From: Sphingomonas sp.
GTDB lineage: Bacteria > Pseudomonadota > Alphaproteobacteria > Sphingomonadales > Sphingomonadaceae
Direction: 5' to 3'
Assembly (NCBI RefSeq): GCF_024508665.1
Contig: NZ_JANINP010000007.1
Coordinates: 1,196,394 to 1,260,393, forward strand
DNA: 64,000 bases
Shown here piece after piece: positions 24,473-32,916 of the stretch. The notes under the pieces were generated by a model. The model was not told the DNA's origin. It did no database searches and was given only the letters and a program-made list of their open reading frames with translations. How positions within the stretch are numbered: position 1 is the stretch's first letter; each line of letters starts with the position of its first letter. Position numbers and translations under genes: made by a program.

Positions 24473-25248
24473 CGCGCATTCGCACGGTTCTGGTCACTGG
24501 TGGATCGCGGCGGATCGGCGCAGCGATCGTCCGCGCGCTGGCGGGGGCGGGGCATCGCGTGGTGATCCATCATCACCATCTGCACGACGAGGATGCCGTA
24601 TCGCTGGCGCAGAAGCTCGATCCGTCGGGCGATCGCGTCGCCACGGTAGCCGGCGACCTTGCCGCGCCCGATTCCGCCTCGGTGATCCTGCGCGCGGCGC
24701 GCAACGCCATGGACGGTCCGATCGACGGGCTGGTCAATTGCGCATCGGTCTTCGAGTTCGACCGGCCGCCGTATGTCGATCCCGCCTTGCTCGCCCGGCT
24801 GACTGCGGTGAACCTCGCCGCGCCCACCGCGCTGGCTTGTGCGCTGGCCGAACAGGACGGGCTGGAGGACGGCGCGGTGGTCAACCTGCTCGACCAGAAG
24901 GTCGCCAACCTCAACCCGGATTTCTTCAGCTACACGCTGACCAAGATCGCACTGGAAGGCGCGACGACGATGCTTGCCCAGGCGCTGGCGCCGCGCGTGC
25001 GGGTCAATGCAGTGTCGCCTGGGCTGACACTTCCGAGCGGCGATCAGAGCGAGGCGGAATTCCGGAGCGTCGCCGACGAGAATCTGTTGCGCCGGCCGGT
25101 GCCGATCGAGGAAGTGGCGCGCGCGGTCGAGTATCTGCTCACGACGCCGGCGGTGACGGGGCACAATCTGTTCCTCGATAATGGCCAGCGGTTCCTCAAG
25201 CGGCAGGGAGATGTGATGTTCTCGACCCCCGGGCGCCGCGATGGCTGA
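24469..25248 (+). CDS. SDR-family pteridine reductase (PTR1/FolM-like)
   Basis: The 259-residue short-chain dehydrogenase starts at the GTG at 24469 that overlaps the folE stop (GTGA). The cofactor motif is TGGSRRIG, which fits TGXXXRXG, the NADPH-binding variant that marks pteridine reductases, instead of TGXXXGXG. Later come NCASVFEFD, LLDQKVANLNPDFFSYTLTKIAL with the catalytic Y-X3-K, and NAVSPGLTL. Between folE and folB it most likely reduces dihydropterins or dihydromonapterin, as FolM does in Escherichia coli. Confidence 0.88.
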   Translation: MTRIRTVLVTGGSRRIGAAIVRALAGAGHRVVIHHHHLHDEDAVSLAQKLDPSGDRVATVAGDLAAPDSASVILRAARNAMDGPIDGLVNCASVFEFDRPPYVDPALLARLTAVNLAAPTALACALAEQDGLEDGAVVNLLDQKVANLNPDFFSYTLTKIALEGATTMLAQALAPRVRVNAVSPGLTLPSGDQSEAEFRSVADENLLRRPVPIEEVARAVEYLLTTPAVTGHNLFLDNGQRFLKRQGDVMFSTPGRRDG

Positions 25249-25600
25249 GGCGACCTACACGATCCGGCTCGACGGGCTCGAGCTACGGATGGGGCTGGGC
25301 ATTCACGAGGTGGAATTGGCCGGTCCGCAACGCGTCCTGGTCTCTGTGTCGATGACTTGCCGTTATCCCGCGATACCGGAAGATCGGATCGAGGGGGTGG
25401 TCGATTACGACCATATCCGCGAAGGTGTGCTGGCGATCGCTGCCAGCGGGCACGTGATGTTGCAGGAAGTGCTGTGCGAACGCATCGCGGCGCTGTGCTT
25501 CGCCGATCGCCGCGTGGTCGCGGTGACCGTGCGATCGACTAAGCCCGATATCTATCCCGATGCGCAGATAGGGTGTGAGATCACGCGCACGCGCGATTGA
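25241..25600 (+). CDS. folB: Dihydroneopterin aldolase
   Basis: FolB cleaves 7,8-dihydroneopterin to 6-hydroxymethyl-dihydropterin and glycolaldehyde. The 119-residue tunnel-fold protein shows LRMGLGIHEVELAGPQRVLVSVSM (conserved E in the active site), VVDYDHIREGV, LQEVLCERIAALCF and VAVTVRSTKPDIYPDAQ with the catalytic Lys. It overlaps the reductase by eight bases, making folE-ptr-folB one operon. folK and folP are not in the window. Confidence 0.92.
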   Translation: MAEATYTIRLDGLELRMGLGIHEVELAGPQRVLVSVSMTCRYPAIPEDRIEGVVDYDHIREGVLAIAASGHVMLQEVLCERIAALCFADRRVVAVTVRSTKPDIYPDAQIGCEITRTRD

Positions 25601-25643
25601 GGCGGATTAGCGCCATAAACGGACATCCAGCAGGGAGAATGAT

Positions 25644-26165
25644 ATGACCTTGTCGCTCTATTCCGCCATCATTCCCAATTACGTGCAGATCCTGGGCGCC
25701 GTGCGCGGTTTGCTCGACAAGGCGGAGGCGCATTGCGCCGAGACCGGCTGCGATCCTGCCGATCTCCACGCCGCACGGCTTGCCGACGACATGCTGCCGT
25801 TCGGCTATCAGGTGAAGTCCTGCTCGGCGCATTCGATAGGGGCGATCGAGGGTGTGCGGGCCGGCGTTTTCTCTCCCGACAGGACCCCCTGGCCGACAAC
25901 ATTCGGAGGACTGCGAGAGGCCGTCAGTCATGCGCTGGCCGCGGTTGAGGCGCTCGACCCCGAGGAGATCAACGGCTTTGTTGGCCGCGATATGCGCTTC
26001 ACGATGGGAGAGATGACGATGCCGTTCACCGCGGAAGACTTCCTGCTCTCCTTCTCCCAGCCCAACTTCTATTTCCACGCGACGACGGCATACGACATTC
26101 TGCGCTGGAAAGGCGTCAAGCTGGGCAAACGCGATTTCATGGGCCGCCCGCGCCTGAAGATATGA
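25644..26165 (+). CDS. DUF1993 family protein
   Basis: The 173-residue protein begins MTLSLYSAIIPNYVQILGAVRGLLDKAEAH and carries LADDMLPFGYQVKSCSAHS and FTAEDFLLSFSQPNFYFHATTAYDILRWKGV, which match DUF1993, a DinB-like four-helix family. It has no known reaction. GGGAG precedes the ATG by 8-9 bases. It follows folB by 43 bases but the spacing and own RBS do not force operon membership. Confidence 0.88.
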   Translation: MTLSLYSAIIPNYVQILGAVRGLLDKAEAHCAETGCDPADLHAARLADDMLPFGYQVKSCSAHSIGAIEGVRAGVFSPDRTPWPTTFGGLREAVSHALAAVEALDPEEINGFVGRDMRFTMGEMTMPFTAEDFLLSFSQPNFYFHATTAYDILRWKGVKLGKRDFMGRPRLKI

Positions 26166-26290
26166 CTTGAGTCCCGTCTTCGATCCATCCCCTTGGACTT
26201 AGTGCCGGGGATCATGGCGCCGCGATCCGCGGACAAGAAACTCAAGGCAGCCGAGCCGGTCGGGATAAGCGCGACTGGGCGAACGAGACC

Positions 26291-27955
26291 TCAGCTAGCC
26301 CGGTTCGCCGCGCTCAGCACCGCGCGGACGCTCGCGGTTGCCACGTCCTCGTCGATGCCGACACCCCAGACCGTGCCGCCGTCCGCCGCGCGGCATTCGA
26401 CATAAGCGGCGGCTTGCACGTCGGTGCCGTGGCCGATCGCGTGCTCGACATAGTCGACCACCTCAAGCTCGATGCCGAACCCGTCGCGGATGCCGGCGAG
26501 GACGCTGGAGATGAGGCCGTTGCCGCGCCCGCTCACCGATTTGACGCTGCCCGTCTCGGCGATGCTGCCGGCGAAGATGCGTTCGCCATTGGGCGCGCGC
26601 GTCTCGTCATAAGCCTGGAGCTGCAGCCGTTCGCCGCCATAGGGCAGGTAGGTGCGCCGGAAGAGCTGCCAGATATCGTCGGCATCGAGCTCGCGGCTGG
26701 TCTGGTCGGCCAAGACCTGGACGTGCTTGGAGAAATCGGCCTGGAGCCGCTTCGGCAGCTTCAGTCCCTTGTCCTGCTCCAGGATCCAGGCGACGCCGCC
26801 CTTGCCCGATTGCGAGTTGACCCGGATCACCGCTTCGTAGCTGCGGCCTAGATCGGCGGGATCGATCGGCAGATAGGGCACTTCCCAGACATCGTCATTC
26901 TGGCGCTCGCGCGCGGCGAACCCCTTCTTGATCGCGTCCTGATGCGAGCCCGAGAAGGACGTGTAGACCAGCTCGCCGGCATAGGCATGGCGCGGGTGCA
27001 CCGGCAAATTGGTGCAATAGGTCACCGTGTTGATGATCTGGTCGATGTCGGAGAAGTCGAGCTTCGGATCGACGCCTTGCGTGTACATGTTGAGCGCGAC
27101 CGTCACCAGGTCGCAATTGCCGGTCCGCTCGCCATTGCCCAGCAGGCAGCCCTCCACGCGGTCGGCCCCAGCCATTAGGCCCAGTTCGGCGGCTGCGACG
27201 CCCGTGCCGCGGTCGTTATGCGTGTGCAAGCTGATGATCACGCTGTCGCGATTGGGGATGGTACGCCCGAACAGCTCGATCTGGTCGGCATAGACGTTCG
27301 GCGTCGCGCACTCGACCGTCGCCGGCAGGTTGAAGATGATCGGCTTGTCGGGCGTCGGCTGCAGTACGTCCATCACCGCGGCGCAAACCTCGACCGAGAA
27401 GTCGACTTCGGCGGTGGAGAAGGTTTCGGGGCTGTATTCGAACCGCCAATCGGTTCCCGGCCGCGCCGCGGCGCAATCGCGCAGCATCTTGGCACCCTCG
27501 ATCGCGATCGCCTTGATCTCGTCCTTGGTCATGCCGAACACGATCTTGCGCCAGGCGGGCGAGACCGCGTTGTACAAATGCACGATCGCGGTGGGCGCGC
27601 CGACCAAACTGTCGAACGTCGTCTCGATCAGGTCGCGGCGCGCCTGGGTCAGTACCTGCAGCGTGACGTCGTCGGGCACGCGGCCGGACCGCACCAGGTC
27701 CTGGATATAGTCGAAATCGGTCGCGCCGCTCGCTGGGAAGCCGACCTCGATTTCCTTGATCCCGGTCTTGACGATCAGGTCGAAGAAACGCGTCTTCTTC
27801 TCGGCGTCCATCGGATCGATCAGCGCCTGGTTGCCGTCGCGCATGTCGGTCGACAGCCAGATCGGCGCCTTGGTGATCGTCCGAGACGGCCATTGCCGGT
27901 CGGGCAGGTTGATAGGGGGGAAGGGGCGGTATTTCGTCGATGGATCGCGCAACAT
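26291..27955 (-). CDS. leuA: 2-isopropylmalate synthase
   Basis: LeuA condenses acetyl-CoA with 2-oxoisovalerate, the first step of leucine synthesis. The 554-residue protein belongs to the longer LeuA branch: APIWLSTDMRDGNQALIDPMD is the catalytic barrel start, with SLHTHNDRGTGVAAAELGLMAGADRVEGCLLGNGERTGNCDL holding metal ligands, and a C-terminal LeuA regulatory domain (GRGNGLISSVLAGIRDGFGIELEVVDYVEHAIGHGTDVQAAAYVE) that usually binds leucine for feedback control. A leader peptide and alternative hairpins lie upstream, suggesting transcriptional or translational attenuation as well. Confidence 0.96.
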   Translation of the reverse strand: MLRDPSTKYRPFPPINLPDRQWPSRTITKAPIWLSTDMRDGNQALIDPMDAEKKTRFFDLIVKTGIKEIEVGFPASGATDFDYIQDLVRSGRVPDDVTLQVLTQARRDLIETTFDSLVGAPTAIVHLYNAVSPAWRKIVFGMTKDEIKAIAIEGAKMLRDCAAARPGTDWRFEYSPETFSTAEVDFSVEVCAAVMDVLQPTPDKPIIFNLPATVECATPNVYADQIELFGRTIPNRDSVIISLHTHNDRGTGVAAAELGLMAGADRVEGCLLGNGERTGNCDLVTVALNMYTQGVDPKLDFSDIDQIINTVTYCTNLPVHPRHAYAGELVYTSFSGSHQDAIKKGFAARERQNDDVWEVPYLPIDPADLGRSYEAVIRVNSQSGKGGVAWILEQDKGLKLPKRLQADFSKHVQVLADQTSRELDADDIWQLFRRTYLPYGGERLQLQAYDETRAPNGERIFAGSIAETGSVKSVSGRGNGLISSVLAGIRDGFGIELEVVDYVEHAIGHGTDVQAAAYVECRAADGGTVWGVGIDEDVATASVRAVLSAANRAS

Positions 27956-27998
27956 GGCTATGGCTCTTCTCGTCGTCAGGAGCGGCGGGGAGGGTCAG

Positions 27999-28062
27999 GC
28001 CCTTAGGCGCGGTGCGCGCCGTTGCCGGCACGCGGGATGAAGTACGCGCCTAAGGGCGCGTA
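27999..28062 (-). promoter_or_regulatory. Mutually exclusive hairpins in the leuA leader
   Basis: On the leuA transcript a first hairpin forms from TACGCGCC and GGCGCGTA (28043-28062). A downstream segment (27999-28011) is exactly complementary over 13 bases to part of that hairpin (28045-28057), so the two pairings cannot coexist. With the leader peptide just upstream this is the geometry of an attenuator. No U-tract follows, so control may act on translation or through Rho. Confidence 0.65.
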
Positions 28063-28093
28063 AGTCGAAGCAGGGTAAGGCCGAGTCCGATCG

Positions 28094-28159
28094 TCATCTC
28101 GCGATCAGCCCTAGCGCGATGAGGTTAACGAAGTCCAGCGCGTTTCTGCACTGATCCAC
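28094..28159 (-). CDS. leuA leader peptide (21 residues)
   Basis: A GTG at 28157-28159 opens 21 codons ending TGA at 28094-28096. The C-terminal part DFVNLIALGLIAR is loaded with Leu, Ile and Val codons, including CTC, CTA and CTG leucines, as expected for ribosome stalling when branched-chain amino acids are short. It lies 138 bases upstream of leuA. No strong SD is visible, and the start codon is a guess among possibilities. Confidence 0.6.
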   Translation of the reverse strand: MDQCRNALDFVNLIALGLIAR

Positions 28160-28214
28160 GGCAAGGTTTTCTATCGCGGGTTAGGGCAGATTGGCTGTCC
28201 TGTAAGGAGTAACC

Positions 28215-28607
28215 ATGCGTCAGATCATTTATCGCAGCACCACCACCGCCGATAGCGGCCGAGCCGCGGACGACATTCCCGGCATCCTGCGGCAGGCGGT
28301 GGCGCGCAATGGGATCGATGGCATCACCGGGTTGCTCTACACCGAGGAAAGCGAGTTTCTGCAGGCGATCGAGGGCCCTGCCGACAGCATGTCGGACTTG
28401 CTCGCGCGGCTTCACGGCGACGACCGCCATCGCGAGCTCGAGATTCTGGTCGACCGGCCGATAGAGCATCGCGAGTTCGGCGACTGGACGATGATCTATC
28501 GTGATCGGCGGGAATCGGTGGACGCATTCGACGATCGCTTGCGCGTGCTGCTCTCGGGCGTGTCGGACGAGACCGTGCGGCACTTCCGAGCGCTGCAACC
28601 AGCCTGA
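28215..28607 (+). CDS. BLUF-domain blue-light photoreceptor (stand-alone)
   Basis: The 130-residue protein is a BLUF domain with short tail; BLUF binds FAD and signals blue light. The key residues are present: Y6 in QIIYRST, N32 in RNGIDGITGLLY, Q50 in EFLQAIEG, and W91/M93 in FGDWTMIY. The D..RH motif (GDDRHRELEILVDR) also fits. The C-terminal segment DAFDDRLRVLLSGVSDETVRHF is helical and may dimerise. No output domain is fused, so it must act on a partner, as in short BLUF proteins such as PixD. It diverges from the leuA leader. Confidence 0.9.
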   Translation: MRQIIYRSTTTADSGRAADDIPGILRQAVARNGIDGITGLLYTEESEFLQAIEGPADSMSDLLARLHGDDRHRELEILVDRPIEHREFGDWTMIYRDRRESVDAFDDRLRVLLSGVSDETVRHFRALQPA

Positions 28608-28668
28608 CGGTTAAAGCCCTTTCCCGCGAGCGAGAGAGGGGTAAAGGGTGCGCGAAGATTGCGTGACT

Positions 28669-29271
28669 TCAATCGCCGAACAGCGCGTCGAATGGGCTCT
28701 TGGGCAGGCACCAGAGGAACGCGACCAGCGCAGCTGCGGCGATACCGAGCCACGGGGACAGGAAGGTGAGAGCCGCTCCGGCCAGATAGATCAAGACCGC
28801 GGCGATGCCCTTGCGCGAGGTCTGGCGATGATAGGTGTCCGCCTGCGGGCCATGGACGCCGGTGCGCCGGATCTCGCCCTGTAACGGCACGTAGACCAGA
28901 CCGGGCAAGACCATCGAGGCAAGGTAGACCAACGTCGCCTCGCGGCTGAAATGCTGTTCGCCGAGATAGGCCGCGGTGAATGGAATCAACGACAACGTGA
29001 AGAGCAGTCCGAGGTTCAGCCAGATCAGCAGGTTGGTGACCCGCATGGCGTGGCTGAACAAGCGGTGGTGGTTCGCCCAATAGATGCCGACATAGGCGAA
29101 GCTCAGCACATAAGCGAGGAAGACCGGCCAGAGGTGGACCAGCTTGTCGAGCCCGGGCAATTCGGGTGCGTGCAATTCGAGCACCATGATGGTGACGATG
29201 ATCGCCAGCACCCCGTCCGAAAAAGCCTCGACACGGCCGATCCCCGGCCTGCCTTCCCCGACTTCGCTCAT
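28669..29271 (-). CDS. TMEM175/DUF1211-family potassium channel
   Basis: The 200-residue membrane protein has the family signature RVEAFSDGVLAIIVTIMVLEL in helix 1 (FSDGV is the selectivity-filter motif) and about six helices in total, including FLAYVLSFAYVGIYWANHHRLF. Bacterial TMEM175 proteins are weakly selective potassium channels that assemble as tetramers of six-helix subunits. It lies just downstream of ilvC on the same strand, probably cotranscribed, with no obvious functional tie. Confidence 0.88.
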   Translation of the reverse strand: MSEVGEGRPGIGRVEAFSDGVLAIIVTIMVLELHAPELPGLDKLVHLWPVFLAYVLSFAYVGIYWANHHRLFSHAMRVTNLLIWLNLGLLFTLSLIPFTAAYLGEQHFSREATLVYLASMVLPGLVYVPLQGEIRRTGVHGPQADTYHRQTSRKGIAAVLIYLAGAALTFLSPWLGIAAAALVAFLWCLPKSPFDALFGD

Positions 29272-29328
29272 TCCGCCTCCGGCCCCGCGTTGATGACGGG
29301 GCCGGGTTTAGACGAAATCAGCGACGCG

Positions 29329-30348
29329 TCAGTTCTTTTCCTTGTCGACCAGCTTGTTCGCGCCGATCCATGGCATCATCGCGCGCAGCTCGCTGCCGAT
29401 CTTCTCGATCGGATGCGCGGCTGCCGCCTTGCGCGCCGCCTTGAGCTCGGGCTGGCCGGCGCGATTGTCGAGGACGAAGTTCTTGACGAAACGGCCCGAC
29501 TGGATGTCGGCCAGCACGCGCTTCATCTCGGCCTTGGTCTCGTCGGTGATGATCCGCGGGCCGGTGGTGATGTCGCCATATTCCGCAGTGTTGGAGATCG
29601 AATAGCGCATGTTGGCGATGCCGCCCTCATAGAGCAGGTCGACGATGAGCTTGGTTTCGTGGAGGCACTCGAAATAGGCCATTTCCGGCGCATAGCCGGC
29701 TTCGACCAAAGTCTCGAACCCGGCCTGGATCAAGTGGGTGATGCCGCCGCACAGCACCGCCTGTTCGCCGAACAGGTCGGTCTCGCATTCTTCCTTGAAG
29801 TTTGTTTCGATGATGCCCGACCGGCCACCGCCGACGCCCGAGGCGTAAGCGAGCGCGATGTCATGCGCATTGCCGCTGGCATCCTGATGGATCGCGATCA
29901 GGCAAGGCACGCCGCCGCCGCGGACATATTCGCTGCGTACCGTGTGACCGGGGCCCTTGGGCGCGATCATGATCACGTCGATGTCCGACGGCGCTTCGAT
30001 CAGGCCGAAATGGACGTTGAGGCCGTGTGCGAAGGCGATCGCCGAGCCCGGGCGCATATTGCCCTTGAGGTCGTTCTCCCAGATCGCGGCCTGGTGCTCG
30101 TCGGGCGCGAGGATCATGAGGATATCGGCCCAGTTCGCCGCGTCCTTGTTCGACAGCACCTTGAAGCCGGCGCCTTCCGCCTTCTTCGCGGTGGCCGAGC
30201 CTTCGCGCAGCGCGATCGCGACATCCTTCACACCGGAATCGCGCAGGTTCTGAGCATGGGCGTGGCCCTGCGACCCATAGCCGACGATGGCGATCTTCTT
30301 GTCGGTGATCAGGTTCAGATCGGCGTCGCGATCGTAATAGACACGCAT
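29329..30348 (-). CDS. ilvC: Ketol-acid reductoisomerase (class I)
   Basis: IlvC isomerises and reduces acetolactate or acetohydroxybutyrate with NADPH, in valine, leucine and isoleucine synthesis. The 339-residue length marks class I. Visible motifs are the Rossmann GYGSQGHAHAQNLRDSG, the KGPGHTVRSEYVRGGGVPCL region, DLFGEQAVLCGG with the metal-binding residues and ECLHETKLIVDLLYEGG. It sits third after ilvB and ilvN; a CGTCA-ended inverted repeat lies between it and ilvN. Confidence 0.97.
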   Translation of the reverse strand: MRVYYDRDADLNLITDKKIAIVGYGSQGHAHAQNLRDSGVKDVAIALREGSATAKKAEGAGFKVLSNKDAANWADILMILAPDEHQAAIWENDLKGNMRPGSAIAFAHGLNVHFGLIEAPSDIDVIMIAPKGPGHTVRSEYVRGGGVPCLIAIHQDASGNAHDIALAYASGVGGGRSGIIETNFKEECETDLFGEQAVLCGGITHLIQAGFETLVEAGYAPEMAYFECLHETKLIVDLLYEGGIANMRYSISNTAEYGDITTGPRIITDETKAEMKRVLADIQSGRFVKNFVLDNRAGQPELKAARKAAAAHPIEKIGSELRAMMPWIGANKLVDKEKN

Positions 30349-30370
30349 TTGGTTCCCTTTCGAACTTAAC

Positions 30371-30447
30371 CGTCATGCCAGCGGAAGCTGGCATCTCATG
30401 AATTGATTCCCCTGCGGCGCGAGATCCCAGCTTCCGCTGGGGTGACG
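30371..30447. repeat. CGTCA/TGACG-ended inverted-repeat element between ilvC and ilvN
   Basis: CGTCATGCCAGCGGAAGCTGG at the left mirrors CCCAGCTTCCGCTGGGGTGACG at the right, a palindromic unit of 77 bases in an otherwise tight operon gap. The CGTCATGCC end is shared with the element at 57754-57848. Confidence 0.7.
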
Positions 30448-30461
30448 CGATCTCTCGATCG

Positions 30462-30977
30462 CTACGCCGCGTCCTTCCCCCGCGAAATGGCGACGATGCC
30501 GGTGCGCGCGACTTCGATCAGGCCGACCTCGTTCATCAACTCGACGAACTTGTCGATCTTCTCGGTCCCGCCGGTCACCTCGAACACGAAGCTCGATATC
30601 GTCGCATCGACCACGCGGGCGCGATACACTTCGGCCAGCCGCAACGCCTCGATCCGCGCCTCCCCGGTGCCGCGCACCTTGACCAACGCCAATTCGCGCT
30701 CGACATGCGCGCCCTCGGCGGTGAGGTCGCGGACCTTGTGCACCGGCACCAACCGGTCGAGCTGCGCCACGATCTGTTCGAGGACATGACTGCTCGCCGA
30801 CGTCACGATCGTGATCCGGCTGACCTGCTTGTCCTCGGTGATCTCGCTCACCGTCAGGCTCTCGATATTATAGCCTCGTGCGGTGAACAGACCGGCGATC
30901 CGCGCCAGGATGCCCGGCTCGTTGTCGACGATGACCGCGAGCGTGTGACGCTCGGATTTTTCTTCCTTGATGTGCAT
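30462..30977 (-). CDS. ilvN: Acetolactate synthase small subunit
   Basis: The 171-residue regulatory subunit binds IlvB and confers valine feedback through its N-terminal ACT domain (HTLAVIVDNEPGILARIAGLFTARGYNIESLTV, the classic NEPGxLxR binding motif). The C-terminal domain has LVKVRGTGEARIEALRLAEVYRARVVD and VFEVTGGTEKIDKFVELM. It lies between ilvB and ilvC on the same strand, with palindromic repeats in both gaps. Confidence 0.96.
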   Translation of the reverse strand: MHIKEEKSERHTLAVIVDNEPGILARIAGLFTARGYNIESLTVSEITEDKQVSRITIVTSASSHVLEQIVAQLDRLVPVHKVRDLTAEGAHVERELALVKVRGTGEARIEALRLAEVYRARVVDATISSFVFEVTGGTEKIDKFVELMNEVGLIEVARTGIVAISRGKDAA

Positions 30978-30987
30978 AGGTTCAACT

Positions 30988-31073
30988 CGTCGCCCCGGCG
31001 GAGGCCGGGGCCGGTGAATGGGTCGGGCGGACGCGCAGCAACGCGGCGGCCCCGGCCTTCGCCGGGGCGACGA
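30988..31073. repeat. Palindromic repeat between ilvN and ilvB
   Basis: CGTCGCCCCGGCGGAGGCCGG on the left mirrors GCCCCGGCCTTCGCCGGGGCG and ACGA on the right, an inverted repeat filling the ilvB-ilvN gap. It may lower downstream expression or stabilise the ilvB mRNA end. Confidence 0.7.
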
Positions 31074-31082
31074 ACAGGCTCA

Positions 31083-32831
31083 TCACACTAGCGCCTTGGC
31101 TTCGTCGTCGAGCGTGCCCGCGACCTTGTCGGTCTGCAGGATCATCTCGGTGTGCGATGCGCCCGACGGGATCATCGGGAAGCAATTTGCCAGCTTGGCG
31201 ACGCGGCAATCGACGATCACGGGGCCGTCATGCGCGATCATGTCGGCAATGCCGCCGTCGAGCTGCGACATTTCCTCGATCAGGATGCCTTTCCAGCCAT
31301 AGGCTTCGCCGAGCTTCACGAAATCGGGCAGGCTGTCCGAATAGCTTTCGGCGTAGCGGCCCTCATAGGTCAGTTCCTGCCACTGGCGGACCATGCCCAT
31401 ATATTCGTTATTCAAGATGAAGATCTTGACCGGCAGCCGGTATTGCGTCGCCGTTGCGAGTTCCTGGATATTCATCTGGATCGACGCTTCGCCGGCGATA
31501 TCGATGACCAGCGACTTGGGATTGCCGAGCTGCGCACCGATTGCGGCCGGCAGGCCATAGCCCATCGTGCCGAGCCCGCCCGAGGTCAGCCATTTGTTGG
31601 GCGCTTCGAAATCGAAATGCTGCGCCGCCCACATCTGATGCTGGCCGACTTCGGTGGTGATGATCGGCGATTGGTCCTTGGTCGCTTCCCACAATGCGCG
31701 GATCGCGCGTTGCGGCATGATCTCCTTGCCGTTGCCCTCGGGGAAATCGAGGCTCCTGACCGCGCGCCAGCCCTCGATCCGGCGCCACCATTCGCTGGTG
31801 TCCGGCTTGGGATGCTGGCGCGCTTTCCACACGCGCACCATGTCCTCCAGCACACGGCCGACATCGGCGACGATGCCGAGATCGATGCGCACGGTCTTGT
31901 TGATGCTCGACCGGTCGATATCGACATGGACCTTGCGCGCATTGGGCGCGAAGGCGTCCAGCCGCCCGGTGACGCGGTCGTCGAACCGCGCGCCCAGGGC
32001 GAGGATCAGATCCGCCTGGTTCATTGCCCAGTTCGCTTCATAAGTCCCGTGCATGCCGAGCATGCCGAGCCATTGCGGGCTGGAGGCAGGGAAAGCGCCC
32101 AGGCCCATCAAGGTCGAAGTGACCGGCGCGCCGGTGATCTTGGCCAATTCGCGCAGCAATTGCGACGCGGCGGGTCCCGAATTGATGATCCCGCCACCCG
32201 TGTAGAGGATCGGTCGCTCGGCCGCCGCCAGCATGTCGACCAACTGCTCGATTACCGCCGGATCGGCCTTGATCTGCGGACGATAGGTCTTGTGCTGGAT
32301 CGGGCCGGGCCGCGTGTACTTTGCGGTGGCGACCTGGACGTCCTTGGGGATGTCGATGACGACCGGCCCCGGGCGGCCCGAGGTCGCGATATGGAACGCC
32401 TCATGGACCGTGGCGCCGAGCCGCGCCGGGTCCTTCACCAGATAATTATGCTTGGTGCAGTGCCGCGTGATCCCGACGGTATCGGCTTCCTGGAAAGCAT
32501 CCGACCCGATCAGGTGCGTCGCTACCTGGCCGGTGATGACGACCATCGGGATCGAATCCATCAGTGCGTCGGTGATCCCGGTGACCGCATTGGTCGCGCC
32601 GGGCCCGGAGGTGACGAGCACCACGCCCGGCTTGCCGGTCGACCGCGCATAGCCCTCGGCGGCGTGGGTCGCGGCCTGTTCGTGCCGGACCAGGATATGC
32701 CGCAGCCGCTTCTGCTTGAAGATCGCGTCATAGATCGGAAGCACCGCGCCGCCGGGATAGCCGAACACGACTTCCACGCCGAGATCGCACAGCGCCTCGA
32801 CCAGGATATCGGCTCCACTTTTTTCGGCCAC
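31083..32831 (-). CDS. ilvB: Acetolactate synthase large (catalytic) subunit
   Basis: IlvB is the TPP-dependent catalytic subunit making acetolactate or acetohydroxybutyrate. Family motifs are GYPGGAVLPIYD, EQAATHAAEGYARSTGKPGVVLVTSGPGATN, and the TPP motif GEASIQMNIQEL with NNEYMGMVRQWQE. I take the GTG at 32831 (VAEKSGADILVEAL), 582 residues, because AGGAGG lies eight bases upstream; an ATG at 32891 would add 20 residues of no family character. It follows miaA by about 85 bases on the same strand. Confidence 0.95.
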   Translation of the reverse strand: MAEKSGADILVEALCDLGVEVVFGYPGGAVLPIYDAIFKQKRLRHILVRHEQAATHAAEGYARSTGKPGVVLVTSGPGATNAVTGITDALMDSIPMVVITGQVATHLIGSDAFQEADTVGITRHCTKHNYLVKDPARLGATVHEAFHIATSGRPGPVVIDIPKDVQVATAKYTRPGPIQHKTYRPQIKADPAVIEQLVDMLAAAERPILYTGGGIINSGPAASQLLRELAKITGAPVTSTLMGLGAFPASSPQWLGMLGMHGTYEANWAMNQADLILALGARFDDRVTGRLDAFAPNARKVHVDIDRSSINKTVRIDLGIVADVGRVLEDMVRVWKARQHPKPDTSEWWRRIEGWRAVRSLDFPEGNGKEIMPQRAIRALWEATKDQSPIITTEVGQHQMWAAQHFDFEAPNKWLTSGGLGTMGYGLPAAIGAQLGNPKSLVIDIAGEASIQMNIQELATATQYRLPVKIFILNNEYMGMVRQWQELTYEGRYAESYSDSLPDFVKLGEAYGWKGILIEEMSQLDGGIADMIAHDGPVIVDCRVAKLANCFPMIPSGASHTEMILQTDKVAGTLDDEAKALV

Positions 32832-32916
32832 GACAATGTCCTCCTTCTTCGCATACGCAACATGATTGCAGACGGGCGGCTCTACGTGCATGAAAACTAC
32901 GCGTCAACCGAGAATG

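Noticed and set aside
28951..30369. 472-codon frame opposite ilvC
   Set aside because: Same reason as above; ilvC motifs are unambiguous.
32832..32891. N-terminal extension of ilvB from an upstream ATG
   Set aside because: The inner GTG has AGGAGG at ideal distance, and the added 20 residues lie outside the family.
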